64,000 nt of DNA, taken from an uncultured Lachnospiraceae bacterium (GTDB lineage: Bacteria; Bacillota; Clostridia; Lachnospirales; Lachnospiraceae). The notes under the pieces were generated by a model, which saw only the letters and a program-made list of their open reading frames with translations, made no database searches and had not been told where the DNA came from. Location: contig CANOEC010000002.1 of the NCBI GenBank assembly GCA_947564735.1, positions 180,738-244,737 of the forward strand. Direction: 5' to 3'. A program made the position numbers and the translations under genes. Below, piece after piece: positions 1 through 7,515 of the stretch; position 1 is the first letter of the stretch, and each line of letters starts with the position of its first letter.

Positions 1-189
1 CCTGATTTCCGTCCCCGGCAGTGAAAAATTATAGGGAATGAGCAGCCGTACCGCCAGCAATAGCCAAGCCAGTTTCATCCAACCCGCACCGTACCGTCCG
101 CGCAGCCTGTCCGCAAAGATACAAAGAAAAATAATTGCACCGCCTGCCACAATATTGATTTCCAGAATATCAAAAAAGATTCCGATCAT
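1..189 (-). CDS. BlaR1-type M56 metallopeptidase, N-terminus only (runs off the window)
   Basis: The 63 visible codons encode the first membrane segments of an M56 (BlaR1/MecR1-like) sensor protease. A hydrophobic helix covers about residues 8-24, a basic loop (ADRLRGR) follows, and a second helix ends in RLLIPYNF, the arginine-hydrophobic-proline signature usual at this place in the family. Such proteins sense an outside signal and inactivate a BlaI repressor. ATG at 189 lies about 9 nt after a GGGAGGAGA ribosome site. It is the third gene after BlaI and a lipoprotein on the same strand. The HExxH zinc site would lie outside the window, so activity cannot be judged. Confidence 0.8.
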   Translation of the reverse strand, partial: MIGIFFDILEINIVAGGAIIFLCIFADRLRGRYGAGWMKLAWLLLAVRLLIPYNFSLPGTEIR

Positions 190-237
190 TTTACTGCATC
201 TCTCCTCCCGCATCAGTGCCTTTTGACGTCATTCACC

Positions 238-1308
238 TTACTCATACGCCCGTATCATCTCGTAACGCCCCGAAATTCCGTAGCCAATCACATTGTCTTC
301 CGCCATCTTGTAATCTAAAACCTCTACTGTAATCTGATTTGGTAAAAACACCATATGGAGCGTACCCGTCCCTCCCCAGCCGTCATCCATAAATTCATAG
401 AACAGTTCCCCGTTCTCTATCGTCCCCGTTATCCCTTCTATAGACGCAATCCGCTCCGTCAGCCCCTGTTCGGTAAACATATTTCCGTCAAATTCATTAC
501 CATTGGATATGCTGCATGTCAATTCATTCCTGCTTACCGGTTGCGGATTCTCATACGCTGCAATCTCTCCGGCGCTCACCGCCCATTTTCCCGAATAGCT
601 TTCGTAATTTGTCAACGGTTCGTTTCCGGCAAACAGTTGGATGAGTCTCTTGACATCCTTTGCCAAAACATGACTATCCCATGCAAGATGTTCATTTATT
701 TTGTCGCTCAGTCCTTCCTGATAAGTAAAAAATTCTCCGCAATCCTCATAAATTCTCACAACCGTATGCGGAATCGCCCCCTGCGGTCCAGCGCCCGTCA
801 TATACTGCACCCCGATAACGACATCCTTTCTTCCGTCTCCGTTCGTGTCCATGAACATCACAAATGTCATATCATAATATAATCCGTAACCACTCTCATG
901 CTCCGAACCAATATACGGAAACTGATAGATAACATCCTTATTCCTCAACAAATAAAAAGAGACATCTTCGTTTGGATCCGTACCCGGCGAGTCGTCCGGC
1001 TCATAGGACACGAACCGTACTTCACCCCAGTCGTTCAAATCCACGGAAAAAGAATGTTCCTGTATGATTCTGCTCTCGACGAGTCTGCCTTGTGCATCTA
1101 AAACTGTATCATATTCTGACTGTCCGGACTGCTGCTCCGGCATCGGAACATCAACAACATCCATGCTTGCCTCTTCCTCTGTCTGCGTGTTCAAACTTGA
1201 GACTGTCTGGTCTATTGTCTCTTCTGAATTTTCATACCCGCCACAGCCCACAAGCAGAACTGTGGCAATCACAATACCTAATGTTCTGCCAATTCCTTTT
1301 TTACCCAT
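238..1308 (-). CDS. Predicted secreted lipoprotein
   Basis: The protein starts MGKKGIGRTLG and has a hydrophobic stretch ending in the lipobox LLVGCGG, so it should be lipidated on the Cys and held on the outer face of the membrane. A Ser/Thr/Glu-rich linker follows. The middle part has a Ca-binding-like DTNGDGRKDVVIG motif of the FG-GAP/VCBS kind, and the end is a beta-rich domain I do not recognise. The start at 1308 is preferred over the in-frame ATG at 1320 because GGAG sits 6 nt before it and gives a normal signal peptide. It lies between BlaI and an M56 protease, so it may be part of the same envelope-stress circuit. Confidence 0.75.
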   Translation of the reverse strand: MGKKGIGRTLGIVIATVLLVGCGGYENSEETIDQTVSSLNTQTEEEASMDVVDVPMPEQQSGQSEYDTVLDAQGRLVESRIIQEHSFSVDLNDWGEVRFVSYEPDDSPGTDPNEDVSFYLLRNKDVIYQFPYIGSEHESGYGLYYDMTFVMFMDTNGDGRKDVVIGVQYMTGAGPQGAIPHTVVRIYEDCGEFFTYQEGLSDKINEHLAWDSHVLAKDVKRLIQLFAGNEPLTNYESYSGKWAVSAGEIAAYENPQPVSRNELTCSISNGNEFDGNMFTEQGLTERIASIEGITGTIENGELFYEFMDDGWGGTGTLHMVFLPNQITVEVLDYKMAEDNVIGYGISGRYEMIRAYE

Positions 1309-1373
1309 GTCCCACTCCATTCTGCACCTGCTTCACACAGCATCCGATTCGATATCATCCGCCCAAGTTCGTA

Positions 1374-1751
1374 TTACTCCCTTGCCCTGCGCTTCTCACT
1401 AATGTAGTCTTCTAATTCCTTCAGCTCCTCGTCCGAAAGACTGTTGCCGTCATAGAGCGCGGCAATAAAATTCTTGGCGGAGTTCTTGTAAATACGTTTT
1501 AAGATACTTCTACTCTCCGCCTGCATATAGCTTTCCTTGTCAACCAGCGCAAGATAAACATTGTTTTTACCGGATTTTTGCACATCAAGAAATCCCTTCT
1601 CCTGCAGTCTTGACAGAAATGATAAGATAGTCGTGGGCGAAAGCTTCCGCTCTGCGTCCATGTGCTCCTCTATCTCAAATCTTGTCACAGGCTTGTCCAA
1701 CTCCCATATAATCATCATAAGTTCCAGTTCCGAATCCGGTAATCTTTTCAT
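1374..1751 (-). CDS. BlaI/MecI-family transcriptional repressor
   Basis: This 125-aa protein has the BlaI winged-helix layout: LPDSELELMMIIWELDKPV at the start, a recognition-helix region LSPTTILSFLSRLQEKGFL, and a C-terminal dimerisation part ending LEDYISEKRRARE. Family members bind CAnnTG-cored dyads as dimers and are cut or released by an M56 protease. The start at 1751 has GTGGAGGAAAG directly upstream; longer in-frame starts have no ribosome site. The first gene of a three-gene operon, it is preceded by two 18-bp dyads (1817-1864) that are probably its own operators. Confidence 0.92.
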   Translation of the reverse strand: MKRLPDSELELMMIIWELDKPVTRFEIEEHMDAERKLSPTTILSFLSRLQEKGFLDVQKSGKNNVYLALVDKESYMQAESRSILKRIYKNSAKNFIAALYDGNSLSDEELKELEDYISEKRRARE

Positions 1752-1816
1752 CTTTCCTCCACTTCCGAAGCGTTTTACGCCACACATATCTCAACCCCTG
1801 TATCTGCCCAAAGCAC

Positions 1817-1864
1817 ATTCGGCAAATGCAGAATATATTTTCTCTCATTCTACACTTGCCGAAT
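1817..1864. promoter_or_regulatory. Twin BlaI-type operators
   Basis: Two 18-bp palindromes, at 1817-1834 and 1847-1864, both fit ATTCnnCAnnTGnnGAAT. Their starts are exactly 30 bp apart, so they face the same side of the helix. The CAnnTG core matches the TACAnnTGTA core known for BlaI/MecI/CopY operators. They lie 66-113 bp upstream of the BlaI start, in the only gap where this operon could have a promoter. The repressor assignment is inferred from position. Confidence 0.75.
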
Positions 1865-1935
1865 ATATATGTCAAGACTTTTTTGAATAGCCATAAGCCG
1901 TCTCAAACCGCCACTCATAAATTACTTTCCCCAGC

Positions 1936-3168
1936 CTACCCCTTTACTACGCCAACGGTCTTCAGCTTCCTTAGCGGCGTCACAAGATCTGCCTGCTGCA
2001 TCATCACTTCATCAATATCCTTATAAGCGAATCTGCACTCCTCGGCAACATCGTTTTTCTTCCGTTTGCCAAGAATCACGCCCTGCTCCTTCAAATCCAC
2101 CATGACCTGCTCCGTTGTAAATGCATTCATCGCCCCGGTCCGGGAATAAGCTCTGCCTGCGCCATGTGATGAAGTACAGAAAGATTCCGCGTTTCCTTTT
2201 CCCTCCACCACATAGCTGTAAGACCCCATAGCTCCCGGTATCACGGCACGCTCTCCAAGTCTTGCCCGCGTTGCACCCTTCCGGTGTACCCAGACATTGG
2301 CGCCGTAATGATTTTCCAAAGCCGCATAATTATGATGGCAGTTAATGCGGTCGATAAAGGAAACCCTCCGTCCTGCATATTTTTCTATCTGCTGCCCTAC
2401 AATAGCGCAGACTGCTTCCATCATATGCTCCCTGTTTTCAAAAGCATAATCCAGCGCAAGGTTCATCCAGTTCAAATACTGCTGTCCTTCCTTGGTATCC
2501 ACTGGCAGAAAAGCCAGTCTGTACTCATCCGGTACCTCGCTGCACCATGTCCGGTTCAGTTCCCTTGCCTTGTTATGAAAATAGTCGCAGATTTCTTTTC
2601 CCAAATGTCTGCTGCCCGAATGAATCATAATGCACAGATAGCCTTCCTCATCCTCCTGCAATTCAATGAAGTGATTGCCTCCTCCCAGCGTTCCCACCTG
2701 AAAATATCCTTCCTCAATCAGATGCGTAAGTTCCGGATTTGTCTCGTACCGCTCCATGTTCCCAAACGCCCTGTCAAGCACCGCCGACGCCTGCTTCTGC
2801 CTGTGTTTCTCGAATCCTACGGGAACGGTGCGCATAATATTGCCTATCATGGACTGCATGATGGAAGCCGTTCCCACCATCACATCCTTAATTTCCTCAT
2901 ATTTGATATCTGTCGCCATAAATATCATCCCGCACCCGATGTCCACGCCGACCGCATTCGGAATAATGACATCTTTCGTGGCAATCACACCGCCGATTGG
3001 CATCCCTTTCCCCGTATGGGTGTCCGGCATCAGGCACACCCATTTATGAAGAAAGGGAAGATTTGCTAAATGATAAGCCTGCTCCACACAGGACTCCTCC
3101 ATCCGGTCGAGCCCGGACAACCATGTCTTTACCGGAAATTTTGTTTTCTCATCATATATTACGAACAT
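1936..3168 (-). CDS. rtcB: RtcB-type RNA ligase
   Basis: RtcB joins RNA ends with 2',3'-cyclic phosphate (or 3'-phosphate) to 5'-OH using GTP and Mn2+. The 410-aa protein has all key family motifs: PDTHTGKG at 48-55, GVDIGCGM with the metal-binding Cys at 74-81, GGGNHFIEL at 162-170, HSGSRHLG at 183-190, HHNY at 278-281, and SHGAGR at 334-339 whose His335 corresponds to the guanylylated histidine. Length is normal and the frame intact. ATG at 3168 follows GGTGGAAGAAAG and overlaps the end of the upstream Ro-like gene by 10 nt, so the two are translationally coupled. With the two tRNA-like RNAs upstream this forms an RNA-repair operon. No archease or RtcA gene is seen nearby. Confidence 0.95.
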   Translation of the reverse strand: MFVIYDEKTKFPVKTWLSGLDRMEESCVEQAYHLANLPFLHKWVCLMPDTHTGKGMPIGGVIATKDVIIPNAVGVDIGCGMIFMATDIKYEEIKDVMVGTASIMQSMIGNIMRTVPVGFEKHRQKQASAVLDRAFGNMERYETNPELTHLIEEGYFQVGTLGGGNHFIELQEDEEGYLCIMIHSGSRHLGKEICDYFHNKARELNRTWCSEVPDEYRLAFLPVDTKEGQQYLNWMNLALDYAFENREHMMEAVCAIVGQQIEKYAGRRVSFIDRINCHHNYAALENHYGANVWVHRKGATRARLGERAVIPGAMGSYSYVVEGKGNAESFCTSSHGAGRAYSRTGAMNAFTTEQVMVDLKEQGVILGKRKKNDVAEECRFAYKDIDEVMMQQADLVTPLRKLKTVGVVKG

Positions 3169-4673
3169 AATCTTTCTTCCACCTTTCTGTATCGAGCGCC
3201 ATCCAGTATCTTCTTTAAGCATTGAAACGGGTCTAACTCATTGGAGAGAACCATCTGACAGACTTGGACTGAGAAACCGCTCACCAGTCCCACGCCCAGC
3301 TCATTCTCCCGCACCGGAATCACATTCGTCCTGCTGTTCACGTTCCAGAACACCAGCTTCGGCATCCGGTAGCCGTATCCCGCAAAGCGTCTCCTGATTG
3401 TTCCAAAGAGAGTCTGCATACCGCATCCCCTTACCGCCGCATCAAATTCCATGTCGGATATCACAAGAATCGTGCCGGGAAGTTCCTCCTGCCGCAGACG
3501 GTTTCTGACCGCTGTCTGCAAAATCAAATCAAAAGTCGCCTCTACATTCGTATTGCTGCAATCATTATGCGAAAATGCCAGTTCCAGCTTCTGCCGCAGC
3601 GTTTGACACTTCGACAAATCCACATACTTCGGCGTTGCGGAAAAAGTGATGTAACGATTCTTATATACGCCGCTCATGCGCTCTGCAAAATAAATCCCCA
3701 GCGCATTGGAAACATGTAACGCTGTAATATTGCCGTCCCCCACCGGACACAGCATACTGCCGGAACCGTCCACCACGCAGAGCACACTGCCTGCCTCCGC
3801 TACCGTATCGGGAAGTTTCTTCCACAACGCTTCCAGCGCCGCATCCTCCGCAGAAGTTTCCATCCGCCAGCCGTTTCGTACTATATACTGCGCCACAATC
3901 TCATGGGGCATAAGCACTCCCGCATGTATTACCGCCTGATTTTTCTGCACCTGCTGCAGATATTCCTTCCGGCGTGCCCCATCTCTGTGAAGAAACGCCT
4001 TCCGGTACAAAAGATTGGCACGCGATGCAACATGTGTATAGTCAATTTCATCCCATCTGTTGCTGCTCATGTACACTTCCGTCACATCAGTATACGCTCT
4101 TAAGGAAGATAACATTTGTCTGTACTCCTTCGCAGTCATCCCCATAAACTGCTGCAGCTTCGCCGCATTGCTTCGGGACTCCTTGGAGGAAGTATTGTTG
4201 CCAGACATCCACTTCGCACACAGAGAAACCTTTCCCTCATTCTCTCTATTCTCCATATCTTCCCGAAGCTGCTTTGCCAGTACCGCGAGTGCAGTCTTCT
4301 CAAGCGGCGTATCAATCAGGCACAGCAAATCATCGTATCTGCCGTACTCCGCCATAAGCTCCACCAGACCGCCCATTATCCCCGGCTCACACTCTGCCAG
4401 ATAACGGACAATTATGCGAAAGGAACGCCTCTCACCCATGCCGCCCCTTACGTCGCGCAAAAAGAACAGCCACTTTAACGCGAGGATTCTATCCTCATAA
4501 AATGCCGGAATAAATCTTCTGACAATCATCTCCTCGGACATACTCCTAAGCGATGCCGCCGCAAAATTCAAATCCACCAAAGCCTTGCCCGTGGTTTCGT
4601 ATCCAGCCGCACCGTTTTCGGTCATCTTCTTATTATCATTTATCGTCTTATGTAATTTTTCCATAAAATTCAT
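3159..4673 (-). CDS. Ro-like RNA-binding protein candidate (DUF2828/TROVE type with vWA domain)
   Basis: This 504-aa protein joins an N-terminal helical repeat region, with the marker FLRDVRGGMGERR at 71-83, to a C-terminal von Willebrand A domain with the MIDAS motif VDGSGSM at 301-307. That layout matches DUF2828 proteins, which resemble the TROVE-vWA Ro60/Rsr proteins that bind misfolded RNA and Y RNAs; I assign the family from memory. ATG at 4673 has AGGAGGAAACGCG before it. The gene is cytoplasmic (no signal or membrane segment), starts 68 nt after the second tRNA-like RNA and overlaps rtcB. Inference: it holds or presents the tRNA-like RNAs or broken RNAs for RtcB. Confidence 0.75.
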   Translation of the reverse strand: MNFMEKLHKTINDNKKMTENGAAGYETTGKALVDLNFAAASLRSMSEEMIVRRFIPAFYEDRILALKWLFFLRDVRGGMGERRSFRIIVRYLAECEPGIMGGLVELMAEYGRYDDLLCLIDTPLEKTALAVLAKQLREDMENRENEGKVSLCAKWMSGNNTSSKESRSNAAKLQQFMGMTAKEYRQMLSSLRAYTDVTEVYMSSNRWDEIDYTHVASRANLLYRKAFLHRDGARRKEYLQQVQKNQAVIHAGVLMPHEIVAQYIVRNGWRMETSAEDAALEALWKKLPDTVAEAGSVLCVVDGSGSMLCPVGDGNITALHVSNALGIYFAERMSGVYKNRYITFSATPKYVDLSKCQTLRQKLELAFSHNDCSNTNVEATFDLILQTAVRNRLRQEELPGTILVISDMEFDAAVRGCGMQTLFGTIRRRFAGYGYRMPKLVFWNVNSRTNVIPVRENELGVGLVSGFSVQVCQMVLSNELDPFQCLKKILDGARYRKVEERLCS

Positions 4674-4740
4674 CGCGTTTCCTCCTCTTATGATTCCATC
4701 GTCCACCCTTTTTACAGAATTGTCACTGTCATTTGCAAAG

Positions 4741-4828
4741 CCTTACCGGGGCAGGATTCGAACCTGCATATGCCAATATGTTGATTGCTGTGAAAGTCTT
4801 TGCCAAGACTTGTTATTCCACGGTAAGG
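4741..4828 (-). ncRNA. tRNA-like non-coding RNA 2 (candidate Y-RNA-like tRNA mimic)
   Basis: Read on the minus strand this 88-nt segment closes with a perfect 7-bp stem, CCTTACC with GGTAAGG. It has a canonical T-arm, GCAGG-TTCGAAT-CCTGC, three nt before the closing strand. In place of D- and anticodon arms it carries an element shared with the neighbouring RNA: GGAATAACAAG, then a 7-bp hairpin AAGTCTT-GGCA-AAGACTT, then a CAGCAA tail, followed by a small CATAT-TGGC-ATATG hairpin. No CCA end is encoded. It lacks a D-arm, so it cannot be a normal tRNA. It lies 68 nt upstream of the Ro-like gene on the same strand. Confidence 0.7.
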
Positions 4829-4857
4829 CTGATATAGACAGAGAAAGTTTCCGAAAG

Positions 4858-4977
4858 CCGCCACCCTAGACGGGACTCGAACCCGCGACAACGCACTGAA
4901 AAGGTGTTTTGTTTGCTGTAAAAGTCTTTGTCAAGACTTGTAATTCCGCGCTCTACCATCTGAGCTACTTACGGCGG
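4858..4977 (-). ncRNA. tRNA-like non-coding RNA 1 with 40-nt insertion in the anticodon arm
   Basis: On the minus strand the RNA has a closing stem CCGCCGT/GTGGCGG (five Watson-Crick pairs and two G-U), a canonical D-arm GCTC-AGATGGTA-GAGC and a canonical T-arm GCGGG-TTCGAGT-CCCGT. A 40-nt insertion (4907-4946) splits the 5' strand of the anticodon stem. Without it the arm reads CGCAC-CTTTTCA-GTGCG, five perfect pairs around a 7-nt loop. The insertion contains the same AAGTCTT-GACA-AAGACTT hairpin found in RNA 2. A five-by-five internal loop (AAGTA/CTAGG) separates the closing stem from the D- and T-arms, unlike real tRNAs, and no CCA is encoded. A hairpin at 4976-4994 touches its 5' end. Confidence 0.7.
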
Positions 4978-5245
4978 AGACTTTTGTCGTCTCCCTCTGT
5001 CTGGATATAGGATACAGCAACCCGCCTGCAGAATCATTTCAAAAAAGTTGCGAAGTTGTGATTGTTGCCAGAGTAATACCGCAGGTTAAGATATTTTTCG
5101 GTATAAATTGTTAATTCTTCATTATACTCTCATGAAATGTGACGAATTACATTGATTACCCTCATAAAATGTGATAATCCTGTTAATTTTCCCTATTTTT
5201 TTGTGATGATTGTGTTGTAAAACACGCCGGAAAAGGATATAGAAT
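4976..5245. promoter_or_regulatory. Upstream region of the RNA-repair operon: leader hairpin and direct repeats
   Basis: A hairpin GGAGAC-loop-GTCTCC (4976-4994) lies at the 5' edge of the first tRNA-like RNA and shares two bases with its closing stem, so the two folds may compete. Further out, two 15-bp direct repeats of the form CTCAT(A/G)AAATGTGA(C/T) lie at 5129-5143 and 5161-5175, 32 bp apart. I see no convincing sigma-A or sigma-54 promoter on the minus strand, so the transcription start is open. No gene fits in this gap. Confidence 0.4.
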
Positions 5246-5251
5246 CAGATT

Positions 5252-5929
5252 TTGCTCGATTACGAAGAAGATATCAGAAAGTATGCATCGGGTCTTGAGC
5301 AGACAAAGATTGTCAGCATTTATCGCAATATTCCGGCGCAGCTGGCAAAAGAAAACAAAAAATTCCAGTTTAATAAATTGGGAAAAAACGCCCGTTCCAG
5401 AGAATATACCGGATGTATAGAATGGCTGATTGACTCCGGCATTATCAACGCTTGTTACTGCCTTAACTATCCGGAACTCCCCTTGAAGGGAAATTATGAT
5501 GCTTCAAAGTTCAAACTATACTATTCCGATACCGGGCTCTTAATTGCCACTTTAGATGAAGAAGCGCAGGAAGACCTCAGAGCCAATAAGAATCTTGGTA
5601 TTTATAAAGGTGCGCTTTACGAAAATTTTGTCGCCGAAGCCTTTACCAAACAAGGGCACGGACTCTACTATTTCAGCAAAGAAAACTCAACACTGGAAGA
5701 AGATTTCTTTGTGCGCTCTCAAAGCGAACTCATTCCCGTAGAAGTCAAAGCGAACAAAAACAGTTCCAAGTCATTAACCGCGCTGATCAAGAATGAAAAT
5801 TACAGCGATATCCATCACGGAATCAAACTTGATGCCGGAAATATCGGCTATGCCAATCAAATATATACCTTCCCGTATTTTTGTGCCTTTTTGATAAAGC
5901 GGTATTTGAGGATACAGTCCGAGATGTAA
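5252..5929 (+). pseudogene. C-terminal half of an AAA ATPase with DUF4143 domain
   Basis: The 225-aa product matches the C-terminal part of the common AAA_14/DUF4143 ATPases: a winged-helix-like region, the marker YYSDTGLLIATL near residues 90-101, then LGIYKGALYENFVAEAF and the nuclease-fold-like stretch SELIPVEVKANKN. Full proteins have about 400-450 residues with a Walker A ATPase domain in front. Here that whole half is missing, a stop lies in frame just upstream, and the only start is TTG without a ribosome site. I judge it a truncated remnant left by a deletion upstream of the RNA-repair operon. Confidence 0.75.
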
Positions 5930-6123
5930 CGCTTCCATAGCCCATATCCACTCCCACAGGGCAGTCAGCCACTGCATCTGCACACCCACAGCTGCAATTG
6001 GCTGATATTAAAATAAACGCATCATAATCGTTACCACCTCCACTTCTCTGCTCGTCAAAAACTTTACAGAAAATGATATATCGGTTGATGATGTCCACAT
6101 AAAATACTTTTTAAAGTCCTATA

Positions 6124-6909
6124 TTACCATTCCTTTATATTCGGTCTCGGATTTCTCCACCATTCCTGATAGTCTTTTGAATATCTTGTTAAAACTACTG
6201 CGATGTCTTTAGGCGGCTCGTAAGTTGTAATTTCAACAAATTTATCTACAAATCTATCTGCATCTTGTATACTTTGAGAACGCTCAAGTTCTCGCCCTAA
6301 TCTTACTAATTCTGCTGTTTTTTCAGATACAAATTCGACCTGCTTTTCTAATCGCCTATTACAATCAAATAGTATTTCATTTTCTTGTAATATCATTCGA
6401 TATACACTGTAAATAATTTCTACTATCGTTTGCATTTTCATATACCCATCAATTTCACATGATTTTAAAAAATAATGATAATTAAGCCAAAAATCTGAAT
6501 AAAATGATAAAAACTTTTCCTCTTTTTCCTTTTTCTGGAATACTGGAATCTGAGGTATGATACCTTCAATTTCCACATCACTGCAAAATAGTATTCTGGC
6601 TTTTGTAAAACCATTGCGGGCTGGCTCACTTCCTCTCTCTGCCAAATCCTTAAGATATTCCTTTGTCATGTATTTCACATCAAAGTAACCGCCTTCATAA
6701 GTACATAGTCCATCTATTGTTTCTGTGGTTGTGTTATTTTTCTCTTTTTCTTTATATTCTTCCTCTGAAACAATAACCACGCAGTCCAAATCAGAATCTG
6801 CTCTCTCAATTTCCTTCGCTACAGACCCTGTAAGTATTAAAGCTATGGCTCCCTGCTTTCTAAAATACTCCTTCATATTTTCAATAGATTCTTCGTGATG
6901 CTTAAGCAT
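6124..6909 (-). CDS. Nucleotidyltransferase-fold protein
   Basis: The N-terminal part has the polymerase-beta-type nucleotidyltransferase motif LTGSVAKEIERADSDLD (GSx-A then DxD, about residues 28-43), followed by an all-helical C-terminal domain. This is the architecture of aminoglycoside nucleotidyltransferases and of uncharacterised cytoplasmic relatives; the substrate is unknown. The start at 6909 is chosen because GAGGGAG lies 9 nt before it; an ATG at 6930 has no ribosome site. It follows the next gene upstream by a short gap, so the two probably form an operon. Confidence 0.7.
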   Translation of the reverse strand: MLKHHEESIENMKEYFRKQGAIALILTGSVAKEIERADSDLDCVVIVSEEEYKEKEKNNTTTETIDGLCTYEGGYFDVKYMTKEYLKDLAERGSEPARNGFTKARILFCSDVEIEGIIPQIPVFQKKEKEEKFLSFYSDFWLNYHYFLKSCEIDGYMKMQTIVEIIYSVYRMILQENEILFDCNRRLEKQVEFVSEKTAELVRLGRELERSQSIQDADRFVDKFVEITTYEPPKDIAVVLTRYSKDYQEWWRNPRPNIKEW

Positions 6910-6936
6910 TATTACATTCTCCCTCTCCATTTTGAT

Positions 6937-7515
6937 TCATTTAAATGTAACTTTTAATAGACAAAAATCAAACCCTTGTCGTATGCTGTGTATAATCTCC
7001 ACATCAACAGGGCTTTCAAAAACCATCTCAAATAACTTTTTGTTGTAGCCCGCTGTACAATGACACCATGTTAATGAATTGGTATTCTTTGCTTTTTCTA
7101 ACATAGGACATTCACATGCAAACATCTTTGTATATAATTGATTGTCCTTTATGTACCAGCAAGCACCGTTCTCATTTAGGGCATTTACAAAGCTATGCAA
7201 ATTTTTGTTATGGGATATATACAAATCTTTTAAATATTTTGCTGTATCCTCCAGTCTGCCATTTTCATTGCAGTAGCATTTTTCTCGAATATCCCTAACC
7301 GTATTTTCGTCAAATCTGCTTTCCAATAATGCGGATAATTTATCCACCCATTCAGCGCGTTCCTCTGGTGCGGAATTTAAAGGCAAGAACAGCTCCGACA
7401 TAATCTTATCAGCTTCTTCTTTTGATACAGTCGTTTCTAAGCTATGCTTCAAGCGCATCATTTCATCTAATTCCAATATAGCCGACACTTGCTTTGGCAT
7501 AGAAAACTTTTCCAT
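6937..7515 (-). CDS. Cysteine-rich protein, ATC-hydrolase/V4R-like (DUF6144 type)
   Basis: This 192-aa soluble protein ends in a pattern typical of the L-2-amino-thiazoline-4-carboxylate hydrolase-like/V4R fold: CECPML, then WCHCTAGYNKKLFEMVF, then PVDVEIIHSIRQGFDFC. An extra pair, CYCNENGRLED, lies in the middle. Clustered Cys residues suggest metal or small-molecule binding, but no enzyme activity can be claimed. It is transcribed just ahead of the nucleotidyltransferase gene. A short remnant of a similar C-terminus is found at 28215-28415. Confidence 0.55.
   Translation of the reverse strand: MEKFSMPKQVSAILELDEMMRLKHSLETTVSKEEADKIMSELFLPLNSAPEERAEWVDKLSALLESRFDENTVRDIREKCYCNENGRLEDTAKYLKDLYISHNKNLHSFVNALNENGACWYIKDNQLYTKMFACECPMLEKAKNTNSLTWCHCTAGYNKKLFEMVFESPVDVEIIHSIRQGFDFCLLKVTFK

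Noticed and set aside
4741-4977. Two ordinary tRNA genes
   Set aside because: One RNA lacks a D-arm, the other has a 40-nt insertion and a 5x5 internal loop, neither encodes CCA, and both share a non-tRNA hairpin.
4978-5120. Sigma-54 promoter for rtcB as in Enterobacteria
   Set aside because: A TGGCA is present on the minus strand but the spacing to the next GC element is wrong, and no RtcR-like activator gene is nearby.
6124-7515. MNT/HEPN toxin-antitoxin pair
   Set aside because: The partner of the nucleotidyltransferase is a Cys-rich protein without a HEPN RxxxxH motif.
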